8,785 nt of DNA from an uncultured Bacteroides sp. (lineage in GTDB: Bacteria; Bacteroidota; Bacteroidia; Bacteroidales; Bacteroidaceae). Under the pieces are notes generated by a model that saw only the letters and a list, made by a program, of their open reading frames with translations, searched no databases and was not told where the DNA came from. A program made the translations under genes and the position numbers. Of the stretch, positions 1-7,243 are shown piece after piece. The stretch is from assembly GCA_900557355.1 (NCBI GenBank), contig USSR01000261.1:1-8785 (forward strand), read 5' to 3'. Numbering within the stretch: the stretch's first letter is position 1; the number at the start of each line of letters is the position of its first letter.

Positions 1-2
1 GC

Positions 3-2015
3 TGGTATGGTGATTTCGGAAACTTTCTGGTAATGCCTACCACCGGACCATTACGGACATTCAAGGGAACCGAAAATAAACCGGAGGAAGGTTACCGTTC
101 CAGATATTCCCATGATACGGAGATTACACAGGCCGGATACTATTCGGTATACTTGCAAGATTATCAGGTGAAGGTGGAACTGACATCCGCTCCTCGTTCA
201 GGGATTCTGCGTTTCACATATCCGGAGTCGGAAAAGTCACGTATCCAGATTGATCTGGCCCGTAGAATTGGTGGTACATCTGATGAACAATATGTGGAAA
301 AAGTAGACGAATATACGATTCGGGGATGGATGAAATGCACGCCTGCTTGTGGAGGTTGGGGAAACGGCTCGGGTAAATCTGATTATACCGTTTACTTCTA
401 TTGCTGTTTCGATCGCCCATTGACGGAATACGGTGTTTGGAGTGCTTCTATTCCTGAGGGTGTCAGCAGAAAGAATGATGCCAATGATAATCTGGCCTAT
501 TTCAATTATATTAAGGATGCTCGGATCATATCTGCTCCCGGGAAGGCACAGGGAAATCACTTGGGCTTTTATACAGAGTTTCCTACCCGGAAAGACGAAC
601 AGGTGCAACTGAAGTGTGGTATATCGTTTGTCAGCATGGAAGGTGCCCAGCGCAATCTGGAACAGGATATTCCGGACTGGAATTTTGAGCGGGTAAAAGA
701 AAATACACGTAATCTGTGGAATCAGGCACTCTCTTCGGTAAAGGTTGAGGGAAGTGAAAGGGATAAGACTATCTTTTATACCTCTTTGTATCATACAATG
801 ATCGATCCACGTTGCTTCTCCGATTGTGACGGCCGCTATGTAGGTGCGGATAAGAAGATCCACCAGACGGAGAATTTTACTTATCGTACTGTATTTAGCG
901 GTTGGGATGTATTCCGTAGTCAGTTCCCATTGCAAACATTGATTAATCCCCGATTGGTGAATGATGAGATAAACTCTTTGATCCAGATTGCCCAATTAAG
1001 TGGGAAGGAGTATTTCCCGCGTTGGGAAGTAGTGAATGCATATTCCGGCTGTATGTTGGGAAATCCCGCTATCTCGGTGCTGGCGGATGCCTATGAGAAG
1101 GGGATCCGGGAGTATGATGTACAGAAAGCCGTTGAGTATGCTGAGAATACACAGAAGCAGTTTGGTAATGGAGAACTGGGATATACTCCCGGCAGTCTTT
1201 CCCATACATTGGAGTATGCTTATACGGATTGGTGCTTAGGACAACTCATGGGTTCCTTGGGCAAAAAGAAAGAAGCTGCTGAATATGAAAAGCGTGCCAA
1301 AGCTTACCGGAATGTGTGGTGTGACAGCGTGCAGTGGTTTCGTGCCCGCATGAAGGGTGGAGGCTGGTTGCCTTGGCGAGGCCGCACGGCACAGGATCAG
1401 GGTACTACGGAAAGTAATCCTTTCCAGCAAGGCTGGTTTGTCCCTCATGACATTGACGGAATGAAAGCTCTGATGGGAGGACAAAAGAAGTTTGATGCGG
1501 AACTGGAAGAGTTCTTTGCCAATGTTCCGGAAGATTTTTTGTGGAATGATTATTATAATCATCCTAATGAACCGAACCATCATGTACCATTCCTTTTCAA
1601 CTACTCTTCTTGCCCGTGGCTGACACAGAAGTGGACGAGAAAGATTTGTGATAAAGCTTATGGTGACGATGTTCTGGGATTGTGCGGAAACGAAGATGTA
1701 GGGCAGATGTCGGCGTGGTATGTATTGGCGGCTATGGGCATTCATCCGGTTTGTCCGGGAAATCCCCGTTATGAGATTACCAGCCCTGTCTTCGAAAGCG
1801 TAGAGATAAACCTGGATACACATTTTTACTCCGGTAAGAATTTCAAAATCATAGCGCATAATAACTCGCCTCAGAACATTTATATTCAGTCGGTATCATT
1901 GAACGGTAAGAAATTGAACCGTTTGTGGATAACGCATAATGAGATTGTGAAGGGTGGGGTACTGGAATTCGATATGGGACCCAAACCAACTGCTATGGAT
2001 GAGTTAGTATTCTAA
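3..2015 (+). CDS. GH92 family alpha-mannosidase, 5' end cut by window edge
   Basis: Exo-acting alpha-mannosidase of glycoside hydrolase family 92, a calcium-dependent inverting family that Bacteroides uses on host or yeast mannans and N-glycans. The frame is open to the left edge: codons before the first ATG (33) read WYGDFGNFLV and join MPTTG, a family N-terminal motif, so that ATG is internal and roughly 90 residues plus any signal peptide lie outside. Numbering from the ATG at 33: N-terminal beta-sandwich to about 220, then an (alpha/alpha)6 catalytic domain. Family landmarks are SLYHTMIDPR (251-260), SGWDVFRSQFPL (289-300), GGWLPWRGR (443-451), TTESNPFQ (458-465, E460 the expected catalytic acid), HPNEPNHH (510-517) and GNEDVGQMSAW (552-562, D555 the expected base). 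The C-terminus appears complete. Linkage specificity cannot be read from the sequence. Secretion or lipidation cannot be judged without the N-terminus. It converges on the export operon and is probably unrelated to it. Confidence 0.95.
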   Translation, partial: WYGDFGNFLVMPTTGPLRTFKGTENKPEEGYRSRYSHDTEITQAGYYSVYLQDYQVKVELTSAPRSGILRFTYPESEKSRIQIDLARRIGGTSDEQYVEKVDEYTIRGWMKCTPACGGWGNGSGKSDYTVYFYCCFDRPLTEYGVWSASIPEGVSRKNDANDNLAYFNYIKDARIISAPGKAQGNHLGFYTEFPTRKDEQVQLKCGISFVSMEGAQRNLEQDIPDWNFERVKENTRNLWNQALSSVKVEGSERDKTIFYTSLYHTMIDPRCFSDCDGRYVGADKKIHQTENFTYRTVFSGWDVFRSQFPLQTLINPRLVNDEINSLIQIAQLSGKEYFPRWEVVNAYSGCMLGNPAISVLADAYEKGIREYDVQKAVEYAENTQKQFGNGELGYTPGSLSHTLEYAYTDWCLGQLMGSLGKKKEAAEYEKRAKAYRNVWCDSVQWFRARMKGGGWLPWRGRTAQDQGTTESNPFQQGWFVPHDIDGMKALMGGQKKFDAELEEFFANVPEDFLWNDYYNHPNEPNHHVPFLFNYSSCPWLTQKWTRKICDKAYGDDVLGLCGNEDVGQMSAWYVLAAMGIHPVCPGNPRYEITSPVFESVEINLDTHFYSGKNFKIIAHNNSPQNIYIQSVSLNGKKLNRLWITHNEIVKGGVLEFDMGPKPTAMDELVF

Positions 2016-2053
2016 TTACCAATGCGTTGCATTTACCGATTGTTTGCCGCAGG

Positions 2054-2185
2054 ATGTAAAAGCATTTACTGCCGTATGTAACGACCTTTACCTCGGTATG
2101 TAACGGCTTTTACCTCGGCATGTAACGGCCTTTACCTCGGTATGTAAACAGAGTTACCGTGTGGGGTAAACAGAGTTACCATGAA
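2054..2185. repeat. Six 22-base tandem repeats with GTAA/TTAC dyads between convergent genes
   Basis: Six consecutive units start at 2054, 2076, 2098, 2120, 2142 and 2164, exactly 22 bases apart. Units 2 to 4 are nearly identical (core GTAACGGCCTTTACC followed by TCGGT/C, one or two changes between them). Units 5 and 6 share a different core, GTAAACAGAGTTACC. Unit 1 is diverged (GTAAAAGCATTTAC). Every unit keeps GTAA at its positions 3-6 and TTAC at 13-16, a small inverted repeat. A degenerate partial unit (TTTGCCG at 2043-2049) may precede the array. A short hairpin, AATGC-GTT-GCATT (2021-2033), sits just after the mannosidase stop codon. Function is unknown. Possibilities are a bidirectional transcript end between the convergent genes, a phased protein-binding array, or neutral repeat expansion. 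There is no T-tract typical of an intrinsic terminator. Confidence 0.85.
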
Positions 2186-2203
2186 AGGTGACACTACAGT
2201 ATG

Positions 2204-3436
2204 TTATTTGTTCTTGTATTCTTTGTATTTTTCAATCACATGTTTCCTGCTTTGGATAATCTGCCAGCGATATACCCAGCAAGTAGTCAGGAAGTAGATG
2301 CCTGCCTGTATCCATAATGCACGGTATTCAAAGGCAACTTCGCCCAGTGTAGCTCCCATGCTATTGATACGTACATAGCCATTGATGCCGAAAGTGGACG
2401 GGAAGATATAAGAGAAGTATCTCCAGAAATCCGGCATGGCGGCTCCCGGCCAGGAAACACCTGAAAGGAACAATAAAGGTACGGATGTGAAGACGAATAT
2501 CAACATGCAGGTTTCACGGTTGCGTATGGCAATAGAAGCTGTCATGGCAAAGAATATACATGCTGCCAGATAAGGCAACATAAAGAGGGTCAGTACACCC
2601 GGTTGAGCTATCTGGATGAGACTGAACAGACGTGGCACTACACAGAGCACATATACGGATACAAGTGCATACACCATGAAGTAACTTAAACCTTTACCCA
2701 GCACGATACGTAATGTGCCGTTGTAGTGGCGGTTGATAGGAACTAAATCTTTGAAACGATTCTGTTCGCGGGCTGTTCCGGCAGAAAGTCCGATACCCAG
2801 CAGCAAGGTTTGCTGAATAATCAGTATCAATACCGCAGGTATCAGGAAAGCCGCAAAACCATTTGCAGGGTTGAATAAGGTAACATCTTCATATTTTATC
2901 GGATAGGCGGTAATCTCATCCTGGCGGTTGGTGGTATTGCCGGCACGTTGCATTTTGATGTCTGCATTCATATCCAATGACACGCTGGTATTGGTGTTCA
3001 GCAAAGATTTATAATAAAGCAATCCGCTCATATCGCAATACAGACTGACCTGCGTTTGCTTTCCCCGTGCAATATCTTCACTGAATTCAGCAGGTATATA
3101 GATGATGCCATAAGCCAGACGATCTTTCAGCATCAGTTTGGCTTCTTCCATGTCGGCGCAATAAGATACAATCTTCACTTCCGGACTGGAGTCCACTTTG
3201 CGCAGGTATTCGCGGCTTAACGAACTGCGTGAGTTATCCACTACCACAGCAGGTACTTCCCGTATGGTTTCATTGGTATAAATGAAAGCATAAATCAGTG
3301 GATACACCAACGGGACAAGCACAAAGAAGATGAGCACACCCTGATCGCGAAAGGTCGTGCGGAATTCCCGTATCCAGATATAGAATAGGTCGTGGATACC
3401 TTGTACTACTTTCTGTTTGAACGTCAGATGTTTCAT
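2204..3436 (-). CDS. ABC-2 type transporter permease (distal copy)
   Basis: Inner-membrane permease of the ABC-2 class (YhhJ/YbhR-like, ABC2_membrane_3 architecture), 410 residues, the usual length. One membrane segment near 33-53 is followed by a large periplasmic domain (about 54-190) with the family-typical VVDNSRSSLSR (65-75) and YGIIYIPAEFSEDI (109-122). Five further membrane segments lie near 192-216, 248-268, 280-302, 309-329 and 372-389, ending in a basic cytoplasmic tail. TAREQNRF (221-228) is in the usual coupling region. Its ATG overlaps the stop of the upstream permease by one base (TAATG, 3434-3438), so translation is probably coupled. It resembles that partner in layout and motifs, suggesting a heterodimeric pore. 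It is the last gene of the operon, ending 19 bases from the 22-base repeat array. The substrate is unknown; homologues export drugs, cationic compounds or other small molecules. Confidence 0.9.
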   Translation of the reverse strand: MKHLTFKQKVVQGIHDLFYIWIREFRTTFRDQGVLIFFVLVPLVYPLIYAFIYTNETIREVPAVVVDNSRSSLSREYLRKVDSSPEVKIVSYCADMEEAKLMLKDRLAYGIIYIPAEFSEDIARGKQTQVSLYCDMSGLLYYKSLLNTNTSVSLDMNADIKMQRAGNTTNRQDEITAYPIKYEDVTLFNPANGFAAFLIPAVLILIIQQTLLLGIGLSAGTAREQNRFKDLVPINRHYNGTLRIVLGKGLSYFMVYALVSVYVLCVVPRLFSLIQIAQPGVLTLFMLPYLAACIFFAMTASIAIRNRETCMLIFVFTSVPLLFLSGVSWPGAAMPDFWRYFSYIFPSTFGINGYVRINSMGATLGEVAFEYRALWIQAGIYFLTTCWVYRWQIIQSRKHVIEKYKEYKNK

Positions 3437-4614
3437 TAGGGCACGTATTTATAATAAATCAACGCTTCTTTGAGCCGGTGTACGACAAAGAAAGGAAGCA
3501 TCATAAAAATAAGTAACGCCACATAGTTTATCCATGAATAGATCATCGGATAACCATTCAGGGCCTGATCTACATAGATCAGGAAATAGTGACGCAGCGG
3601 GAACAGATTGGCTAATCCTTGCAGAACCGGATGCATTGCCATGGCAGGGAATGATAGGCCGCACATAGAGAATGAAAGCACTCCCCATAAGGATGCAAAA
3701 CTCAGTCCCAGACGCAGGGTAGGCAATGTACCTATCATCAGTACACCCATCCCTTGCGAAGCCAGTACAAGGCAGAGAGTGGCAAGAAGCATCGGCATGA
3801 TGCCACTGTTGCAGGGGAAGTGCAGGAAGCCATATAGATATACGTTATACAATATACCCATCAGGAAGAAAATAGCCGTATGCGGCAACAGCTTTCCGGC
3901 AAGGGAGATATAGATGGAATTATTTCCCATGCGCAGCCATTCGCGTGCGGTACGGTCTTTTATTTCCACGCCGATGGAGTAAACCGTTATCATAAATATA
4001 AGCAGCATCAATACACCTGGTGCAAATGTGTTACACAGATATACGGAGTAATTCAGCCACGGATTGTTCAGCGGATGTGTATCGATGACGATGGGTTGCA
4101 GGAATGCCATAGCCTGGTCTTCCGTAGCACCTTTGGCATACAAACTGGTGCGTGCTGCGGCTCCCGATGCCAACTCGCTCATCATCTTCATATCTTTGTA
4201 AAGCAGAGAACCGGCGATAAGCAGCGTGTTGTTGGTATAGAACGATACGGTAGGCTGTCGTTGAGATTGCGCCTTGGCAGTGGTACCTTTCGGAATGTAG
4301 TAGAATCCGTAGATTTCTCCTTTCTGCATGGCGGCACGTGCTTCGTTGATAGTAGGATAATGGGCTACGATGGCGGTCTGCTCAAATGCATCCAGGTTTC
4401 GCATCAATTGGCGTGAAGTGGATGTCATATCCTGATCCACCACCCCTACAGGCATATTGACCGGTAAGCCCGAATCCATCAGTGTCGTGAAGAACACGTA
4501 GCAGAACAACGGCGCTATCACCATGCAGAACAGGTACAGCGGACGGGAAACGAGCCGTCGGCTTTCCCGTTTCATGACGTTCCACAAAGCTATATATTTC
4601 TTATCTCGTGCCAT
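3436..4614 (-). CDS. ABC-2 type transporter permease (proximal copy)
   Basis: Second inner-membrane ABC-2 permease, 392 residues, a paralogue of the downstream gene. It has a first membrane segment at about 26-46, a periplasmic domain at about 50-190 containing GVVDQDMTSTSRQLMR (57-72) and YGFYYIPKG (102-110), and five more segments near 192-215, 244-264, 273-295, 302-325 and 359-378. IKDRTAREWL (218-227) matches the TAREQ region of its partner. The start at 4614 is chosen because the N-terminus then has a cytoplasmic basic stretch before the first membrane segment, as in the partner. AAGGA directly abuts the ATG, too close for a standard ribosome binding site. The stop codon overlaps the next start (TAATG). 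It lies 33 bases downstream of the adaptor gene with no ATP-binding subunit between them, unlike the YbhG-YbhF-YbhS-YbhR arrangement of enterobacteria. Confidence 0.9.
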   Translation of the reverse strand: MARDKKYIALWNVMKRESRRLVSRPLYLFCMVIAPLFCYVFFTTLMDSGLPVNMPVGVVDQDMTSTSRQLMRNLDAFEQTAIVAHYPTINEARAAMQKGEIYGFYYIPKGTTAKAQSQRQPTVSFYTNNTLLIAGSLLYKDMKMMSELASGAAARTSLYAKGATEDQAMAFLQPIVIDTHPLNNPWLNYSVYLCNTFAPGVLMLLIFMITVYSIGVEIKDRTAREWLRMGNNSIYISLAGKLLPHTAIFFLMGILYNVYLYGFLHFPCNSGIMPMLLATLCLVLASQGMGVLMIGTLPTLRLGLSFASLWGVLSFSMCGLSFPAMAMHPVLQGLANLFPLRHYFLIYVDQALNGYPMIYSWINYVALLIFMMLPFFVVHRLKEALIYYKYVP

Positions 4615-4647
4615 TCCTTATACTTATCACTAATCACTAACCGTTAA
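4615..4647 (-). repeat. Heptamer repeats in the adaptor-permease spacer
   Basis: Read in the operon direction, this 33-base spacer contains TTAGTGA twice in tandem, then the related TAAGTAT, and ends in AAGGA directly before the permease ATG. The 7-base period matches that of the repeat in the other spacer of the operon, though the unit sequence differs. It is probably untranslated and AT-rich, and it may set initiation efficiency by keeping the start codon unstructured. Confidence 0.55.
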
Positions 4648-5634
4648 TCACTTCTTCAGTATCACCGACATTCCGGGACGTAAGCCTTCCACTTTCTCCT
4701 GTGGTAAAGCTTTTACCTCAAAAGTCTTCAGATCAAATTGCCCGGTTGTTTTCGTAGCCTTCCAGGCTGCATAAGTACCAAGATCCTTCATGTAGTTCAC
4801 TTTCAGGCGGATATTTTTATCCAATGCCGGAACGAAAGCTTCGAATTCAGTTTCCATTGTCAGACCTTGCAGCAAATCTTCCCGAACATTAAAAGTTACC
4901 CACATATCATCCAGTATGGCTATGTTCATGATCGGTGCACCGGTTCCTACCAATTCACCTACTTTGGGGAAGATTTCCGAAACTTCTCCGGCTGTCTGGG
5001 CTATAAGATAAGTTTCTTTGATATAAGATTCTACTTCTGCAACGGCTCCTTTGGCACGGTCTACCAAGGCGGCAGCTGCTGCTTTATCTTCTCGTTCCGC
5101 ACCGTTTTTTGCCATGTCGTATTGAGCTTTGGCGGCTTTTTCTGTAGCGACGGCAGCGTCCCGCTGTGCAGTAACCTCATCCAGCTTTTGGGCTGACATC
5201 ACGCCCTGATCAGCAAGATTCTTCACACGTTTGTAAGATTTCTCGGCTATTTCAAGTCCTGCTTTGGCTTTTTGCCACATCTCAAAGGCAGCTTGTACCT
5301 GTTCATGACGGGCGCCTTTCAGTGCTTTCTCATTCTGTGCCTGAGCAGCAGCTTCTGCGGCCCGAGCCTGTTCCAGCTTAGCTAACACATCCGGAGCTTC
5401 CAGTATGGCGAGGGTATCCCCGGCTTGTACACTTTGTCCTTCCTTTACGCGGAATTCCAGAATTCGTCCCGGTACTTTGCTCGATACCCGATACTCTGTG
5501 ACTTCAGCTTGACCTTGTACGATTTCCGGTCCTTTGCGCAACATGAAGAAACCCACTACGGCTACAATGGCAATGACGCCTGTCAGCGTTAAGAACGCTA
5601 GTAGCATGTTACTGTTTTGTGATTTGGTATCCAT
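4648..5634 (-). CDS. HlyD/EmrA-type periplasmic adaptor (membrane fusion) protein
   Basis: Membrane fusion protein of 328 residues that should bridge the ABC-2 permeases to the TolC-type channel across the periplasm. It has a short cytoplasmic N-terminus, one membrane anchor (about 10-32), and a first biotinyl-lipoyl half (42-82, with VSSKVPGRILEFRVKEGQSV at 50-69). A long alanine- and lysine-rich coiled-coil hairpin (about 83-205) turns near LADQGVMSAQKLDEV (140-154), the usual hairpin tip that contacts the outer-membrane factor. The second lipoyl half (206-236) contains AGEVSEIFPKVGELVGTGAP. A C-terminal beta-barrel runs to VEGLRPGMSVILK. All expected domains are present, so the protein looks complete. 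It follows the channel gene by 47 bases and precedes the permeases by 33, in one operon. The YbhG/YhiI type is the nearest named comparison; the substrate cannot be deduced. Confidence 0.93.
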   Translation of the reverse strand: MDTKSQNSNMLLAFLTLTGVIAIVAVVGFFMLRKGPEIVQGQAEVTEYRVSSKVPGRILEFRVKEGQSVQAGDTLAILEAPDVLAKLEQARAAEAAAQAQNEKALKGARHEQVQAAFEMWQKAKAGLEIAEKSYKRVKNLADQGVMSAQKLDEVTAQRDAAVATEKAAKAQYDMAKNGAEREDKAAAAALVDRAKGAVAEVESYIKETYLIAQTAGEVSEIFPKVGELVGTGAPIMNIAILDDMWVTFNVREDLLQGLTMETEFEAFVPALDKNIRLKVNYMKDLGTYAAWKATKTTGQFDLKTFEVKALPQEKVEGLRPGMSVILKK

Positions 5635-5681
5635 CTTATGATTTATGATTTCAGATTTATGATTTATGAGCTTTCACCCTT
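5635..5681 (-). repeat. Heptamer repeats in the channel-adaptor spacer
   Basis: Read in the operon direction, the spacer carries ATAAATC twice, TGAAATC once, ATAAATC again and a truncated ATAAG that runs into the adaptor ATG. This is about four and a half 7-base units ending at the start codon. No purine-rich ribosome binding site is present, which is normal for Bacteroides. Slippage in such an array would change the length of the untranslated spacer. Confidence 0.6.
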
Positions 5682-7169
5682 TTAATTTTTAATATTTAAT
5701 TGTCCCAATGCTTTCTTCAGGTAGATGTCAGTCAGTTTTACGTCAATCTGTGCATCTATCTTTTCGGATTGGGCAGAAAGCCAGGCTGTGTGTGCTTCGA
5801 GTACGTTGCTGGCAGCTATCACGCCTTCTTCAAATCCGAGTGTAGCATAACGGAGGTTTTCGTCCGCTTTTTCCAGATTCTTTTCTGCCATAATCAGTTT
5901 CTTTGCAGCTTCATTCACTTTGAAAACCGACTGGTTGACTTGAAGCTCAATCTTTTCTTTGGCGTCATCCAACTGATATTGGGCGATACGGGCTTCTGCT
6001 TTGGCTGCTTTTACCTTATACATACCTTCTCCCCAATGCCAGATGGGTACTTGTAATACTACACCGACATTCCACATACCTTTGAATTTCTTTTCAAATC
6101 CGTTGAAAACAGAAGGATTGGTCATCATGTAGCTGCCCATCAAAGCTAATGATGGCAAGTATTCTGAACGGGTGACATTTACTTTCTGTTTGTAGATTTC
6201 CGTGGCAAGTTCCAGGCTGCGTACTTCCGGTCGTGTAGCATAAACCGTATTGAGATCAATGCCGTTGGCAGCTACCGGATCGGGCTTGAGGTCATTTCCC
6301 TTTTCATCTTTCAGGATGATGGGAGAGGAGAGGTCCAGACCACATAGTTGGCATAGTAACATTCTGGAAAGACTCAGCCCATCTTCCACTTTGGTGAGTG
6401 TCATTTCCGCTTCGTTTACTTTTACCTTTACCGACAAACCATCTGCTTTAGTTGCGACACCTTCGGCAATCATCTTGTCCACATCGCTTTCCAGTTTCTG
6501 CAATAATTTGAGATAACCTTCTGCCAACTTCTTTTTGCTGGCGAGCGATACGACTTGCCAATAAGCCTGGTCGGTACTGAGGATTACATCTTGCAAACCA
6601 CTATCATGCTGTTGGCGTGCCAATTCTTCGGCATATTTGGTAATCTTGTTGTAAGCGCGAATTTTCCCACCCATGTACAGCGGTTGTGTCAGCGTCAGGG
6701 CGCCGGCGTACATGTTGCGGGTATCTGTACGGAATGCATCAACGAGGGAGTTTCCGAGACCATTGAGAGGAGAAGCAATGTCTACGTTGCCCAATGCCTG
6801 GATCAGTGCCATGAACTGCGGATTCTGTGTCAGTTCGGGGTGCTGCGTCAGTATACCTTGTATACCATTTTGCATAGCACCGCTTACTTGAGTTCCCATT
6901 GAACCTAACGCACCTTTCTGGGCATCGCTCAATAGTGAAATTTCTTTTTGGGTGCGCATATATCCACCGGTGGCGGAAATATCGGGGAGGTAATTGGTAA
7001 ATGCTGCCTTTCGCTGATAATGCGCAGAGTTTATTTTCTCCTGGCTTATCAGTAGTTCTTTGTTATTGGCAATTGCCAATGAACGGCAACTATCGAGGCT
7101 TAAAACCTCTTGTGCGCAGACTGAGAAGGTCAGACATACCAACCAAGTGAAACAGAAGAACTTTCTCAT
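5682..7169 (-). CDS. TolC family outer-membrane factor
   Basis: Outer-membrane channel of 495 residues that completes a tripartite exporter with the adaptor and permeases. A signal peptide covers about 1-19 (MRKFFCFTWLVCLTFSVCA, then QE). The cysteine lacks a proper lipobox, so it is probably not a lipoprotein. Two outer-membrane-efflux repeats follow. The first (about 22-260) has SLDSCRSLAIANNKELL helices, YLPDISATGGY at the first beta strand (60-70) and LTLTQPLYMGGK (158-169) at the second. The second (about 290-490) repeats the pattern with SEYLPSLALMGSYM and VGVVLQVPIWHWGEG. The loop between the first two strands (about 74-150) is unusually long and rich in Q, N and G. It is the first gene of the export operon, with its own promoter upstream. 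The start at 7169 is fixed by the signal peptide. Confidence 0.94.
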   Translation of the reverse strand: MRKFFCFTWLVCLTFSVCAQEVLSLDSCRSLAIANNKELLISQEKINSAHYQRKAAFTNYLPDISATGGYMRTQKEISLLSDAQKGALGSMGTQVSGAMQNGIQGILTQHPELTQNPQFMALIQALGNVDIASPLNGLGNSLVDAFRTDTRNMYAGALTLTQPLYMGGKIRAYNKITKYAEELARQQHDSGLQDVILSTDQAYWQVVSLASKKKLAEGYLKLLQKLESDVDKMIAEGVATKADGLSVKVKVNEAEMTLTKVEDGLSLSRMLLCQLCGLDLSSPIILKDEKGNDLKPDPVAANGIDLNTVYATRPEVRSLELATEIYKQKVNVTRSEYLPSLALMGSYMMTNPSVFNGFEKKFKGMWNVGVVLQVPIWHWGEGMYKVKAAKAEARIAQYQLDDAKEKIELQVNQSVFKVNEAAKKLIMAEKNLEKADENLRYATLGFEEGVIAASNVLEAHTAWLSAQSEKIDAQIDVKLTDIYLKKALGQLNIKN

Positions 7170-7223
7170 TGTGTCTATACATTATTAAGGTGATTAAAAT
7201 GTTGTTTTGTGACGCAACAATAA

Positions 7224-7243
7224 TTGCATAAACAACGATGCAA
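7224..7243. promoter_or_regulatory. Candidate operator: inverted repeat over the promoter -7 box
   Basis: TTGCAT (7224-7229) and ATGCAA (7238-7243) form a perfect 6+6 inverted repeat separated by 8 bases. One arm covers the first three bases of the -7 box and the centre falls close to the expected transcription start. That position is typical for a repressor that blocks polymerase, such as a TetR- or MarR-type regulator of an efflux operon. No regulator gene is present in the window, so the protein that would bind is unknown. Because one arm lies at or before the start site, it is more likely a DNA site than an RNA hairpin. Confidence 0.5.

Noticed and set aside
360..380. Walker A-like GNGSGKS in the left-hand gene, which could hint at an ATPase
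   Set aside because: The spacing does not fit GxxxxGK[ST], no other ATPase motif is present, and the segment lies in the N-terminal beta-sandwich of the GH92 enzyme.
237..995. Long minus-strand open frame of 252 codons opposite the mannosidase
   Set aside because: It lies wholly antisense to a well-supported conserved coding region, its translation has no recognisable domain, and it is a shadow of the opposite-strand codon pattern.
1236..1859. Minus-strand open frame of 207 codons opposite the mannosidase catalytic domain
   Set aside because: It is antisense to the conserved catalytic motifs, with no protein-like domain of its own.
33..2015. ATG at 33 as the true start of the mannosidase
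   Set aside because: The frame is open to the left edge and the residues before it (WYGDFGNFLV) continue a conserved family motif, so the gene is cut by the window.
2054..2185. CRISPR array
   Set aside because: Units are contiguous 22-base tandem repeats with no unique spacers, and there are no cas genes in the window.
3880..4416. Plus-strand open frame of 178 codons opposite the proximal permease
   Set aside because: The permease frame has clear membrane segments and family motifs; this one is a shadow rich in H, C and Q with no domain.
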